DNA from: Cupriavidus sp. YR651
GTDB taxonomy: Bacteria > Pseudomonadota > Gammaproteobacteria > Burkholderiales > Burkholderiaceae
Assembly (NCBI RefSeq): GCF_900101625.1
Contig: NZ_FMYZ01000004.1
Coordinates: 247,571 to 311,570 of the forward strand
Direction: 5' to 3'
DNA: 64,000 bases
Shown: positions 62,962 to 64,000 of the stretch, one piece after another
Numbering within the stretch: position 1 is the stretch's first letter
How the letters are laid out: each line of letters starts with the position of its first letter
Made by a program: the position numbers and the translations under genes
The notes under the pieces: generated by a model
What the model was told of the DNA's origin: nothing
Database searches by the model: none
The model's input: only the letters and a program-made list of their open reading frames with translations

Positions 62962-64000
62962 TCAGGGCGAGCGCGCCAGCGCATCATTCCAGCGCCTGAG
63001 GAAATCCTGACGCTTGGTGCGGTCGAGGTAGGCCATCAGGCCGACGCCGATCGCGATCGGCCTGACCTTGCCGCCGGCGTCGAGGCGAAACACCGCCGCA
63101 TTGCCACCGCCGGGGACATCGCCGCGTAATGGAAACAAGCCCATCCGGTTCGCCAGCACGGTCTGCCCGCGCCGTGACAGGATGTAGTCGAGCCAGAGCC
63201 GGGCCGCATTGGGATGTGCCGCGTGACGCTGGATAAAGGCAATGCGCGAGCCGACCAGCACGTAGTCCTGCGGGTAGACCAGCCCGATGGCGGGATCGGT
63301 GCGCATCTTGCTGGCGGCGTAGGAGCCGAGGACGTTGTAGGCCAGCAGGCTTTCGCCGGAAGACACGCTCTCCAGCATCGCTGCCGTGCTCGGCGCCTGC
63401 CGCGCGCGATTGGCGCCGAGCGCCTGCGCAACCTCCCACAGCATGCCGGAGGCCTTCTCGTCCTGCGTGGCGAACAGGAAACCGAGGCTGGAAGCTGATG
63501 GATCGTAGGTCACCACGCGGCCATTGAAACGTGCGGGATCAGTCTTGAGCAGGCGAATGAAGTCGGCATGCGTGCGGGGCACTTCGGCTGCGGGCAGTGC
63601 GTGCTTGTTATAGGCAAAGCCCGCCGGTTCGAGCGTCGTGCCCCATGCTTCGTTTTTCCACACGGACCAGTCCGGCAGGTGGGCACGTTCGGGGGAGGCG
63701 TATCGCAAGGCGTGGCCATCGTTGACCAGCTTGACCTGCAGGTCCATGGCCGAACTCCACAGCACGTCGGCGGTGGCGCTGCGGTTCTGGATTTCCTTCA
63801 GGAAGCGGTCGTAGATCTCGGTGCTGTTGAGGTCGTGGTATTCCACCTCGATGCCGGGGTACATGGACTTGAAATCGGCAATCAGGTATGTGGCCTCGGC
63901 CACGTCGGAGGGAGAATAGATGACGACCTTGCCCTCCTGCCGCGCGGCCGCGATGGTCGCCGCGTAGCTGCCGGGATAGTTCTCCGGGACCTGGGCCTGC
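62962..64000 (-). CDS. ABC-type solute-binding protein, paralogue 2, 5' end outside window
   Basis: Same family as the previous protein: KVVIYSPSDVAEATYLIADFKSMYP, VLWSSAMDLQVKLV and VYPQDYVLVGSRIAF align with it over the full visible length. The frame stays open to the last base, so the signal peptide and start are outside. The two stop codons are only 2 bp apart (62957-62959 and 62962-62964). Its operon partners upstream are unseen; a two-component sensor would fit but cannot be checked here. Confidence 0.82.
   Translation of the reverse strand, partial: QAQVPENYPGSYAATIAAARQEGKVVIYSPSDVAEATYLIADFKSMYPGIEVEYHDLNSTEIYDRFLKEIQNRSATADVLWSSAMDLQVKLVNDGHALRYASPERAHLPDWSVWKNEAWGTTLEPAGFAYNKHALPAAEVPRTHADFIRLLKTDPARFNGRVVTYDPSASSLGFLFATQDEKASGMLWEVAQALGANRARQAPSTAAMLESVSSGESLLAYNVLGSYAASKMRTDPAIGLVYPQDYVLVGSRIAFIQRHAAHPNAARLWLDYILSRRGQTVLANRMGLFPLRGDVPGGGNAAVFRLDAGGKVRPIAIGVGLMAYLDRTKRQDFLRRWNDALARSP

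Overview
The window is high-GC DNA in the style of Burkholderiaceae, most like a Cupriavidus or Ralstonia secondary replicon. The signs are several orphan tripartite-tricarboxylate (Bug/TctC) binding proteins, many LysR regulators next to short catabolic operons, a Burkholderiales-type trimeric porin, a DUF4148-like protein and a sulfite dehydrogenase SorAB pair. No rRNA, tRNA, CRISPR array or prophage was seen. The assignment to genus is an inference from gene content only.

Layout. 1-4.7 kb: class I fumarase/tartrate dehydratase subunits, a metal-site-poor amidohydrolase, a LysR regulator and a Bug receptor. 4.8-8.5 kb: sulfite module (TauE/SafE exporter, SorA, SorB, LysR). 8.6-9.8 kb: D-threonine aldolase/D-serine dehydratase-like enzyme. 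9.8-15.2 kb: IclR regulator preceded by three spaced inverted repeats, then DapA-like aldolase/dehydratase, SDR, D-tartrate dehydratase (TarD) and Bug receptor. 15.2-20.2 kb: methyltransferase, large dCACHE/HAMP/GAF/HD-GYP protein, LysR. 20.4-24.5 kb: SDR, MFS transporter and a transketolase split in two genes, ending in a 114-bp hairpin element. 24.6-34.2 kb: SDR without its catalytic Tyr, then a copper/silver efflux operon (cusC-cusB-cusA, with cusF) interrupted by a TnpB-only IS200/IS605-type element, and a VOC protein. 34.7-35.8 kb: Ohr and a CDGSH protein. 35.8-39.9 kb: Bug receptor, CoA-transferase and citryl-CoA-lyase-like protein with divergent LysR. 40-41.9 kb: DipZ. 42-45.8 kb: RidA-like, creatininase-like, MFS and divergent LysR. 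45.9-51.5 kb: small proteins, a divergent pair of paralogous LysR regulators, a TolA-like protein. 52-56.2 kb: porin, cupin, epoxide hydrolase, EamA transporter. 56.4-64 kb: a two-gene ATP-citrate-lyase-like enzyme, a CitMHS citrate transporter and two convergent paralogous solute-binding proteins, the last cut by the window end.

Theme. Much of the window appears to feed di- and tricarboxylic or hydroxy acids to oxaloacetate: two types of tartrate dehydratase, two separate citryl-CoA-cleaving systems and a citrate symporter, with receptors and regulators beside them. The strongest candidates for something little described are the heterodimeric ATP-citrate-lyase-like genes coupled to citrate uptake in an apparent heterotroph, and a 10-bp-periodic TGTATC direct repeat that occurs in four unrelated promoters and looks like the operator of an OmpR-type regulator.
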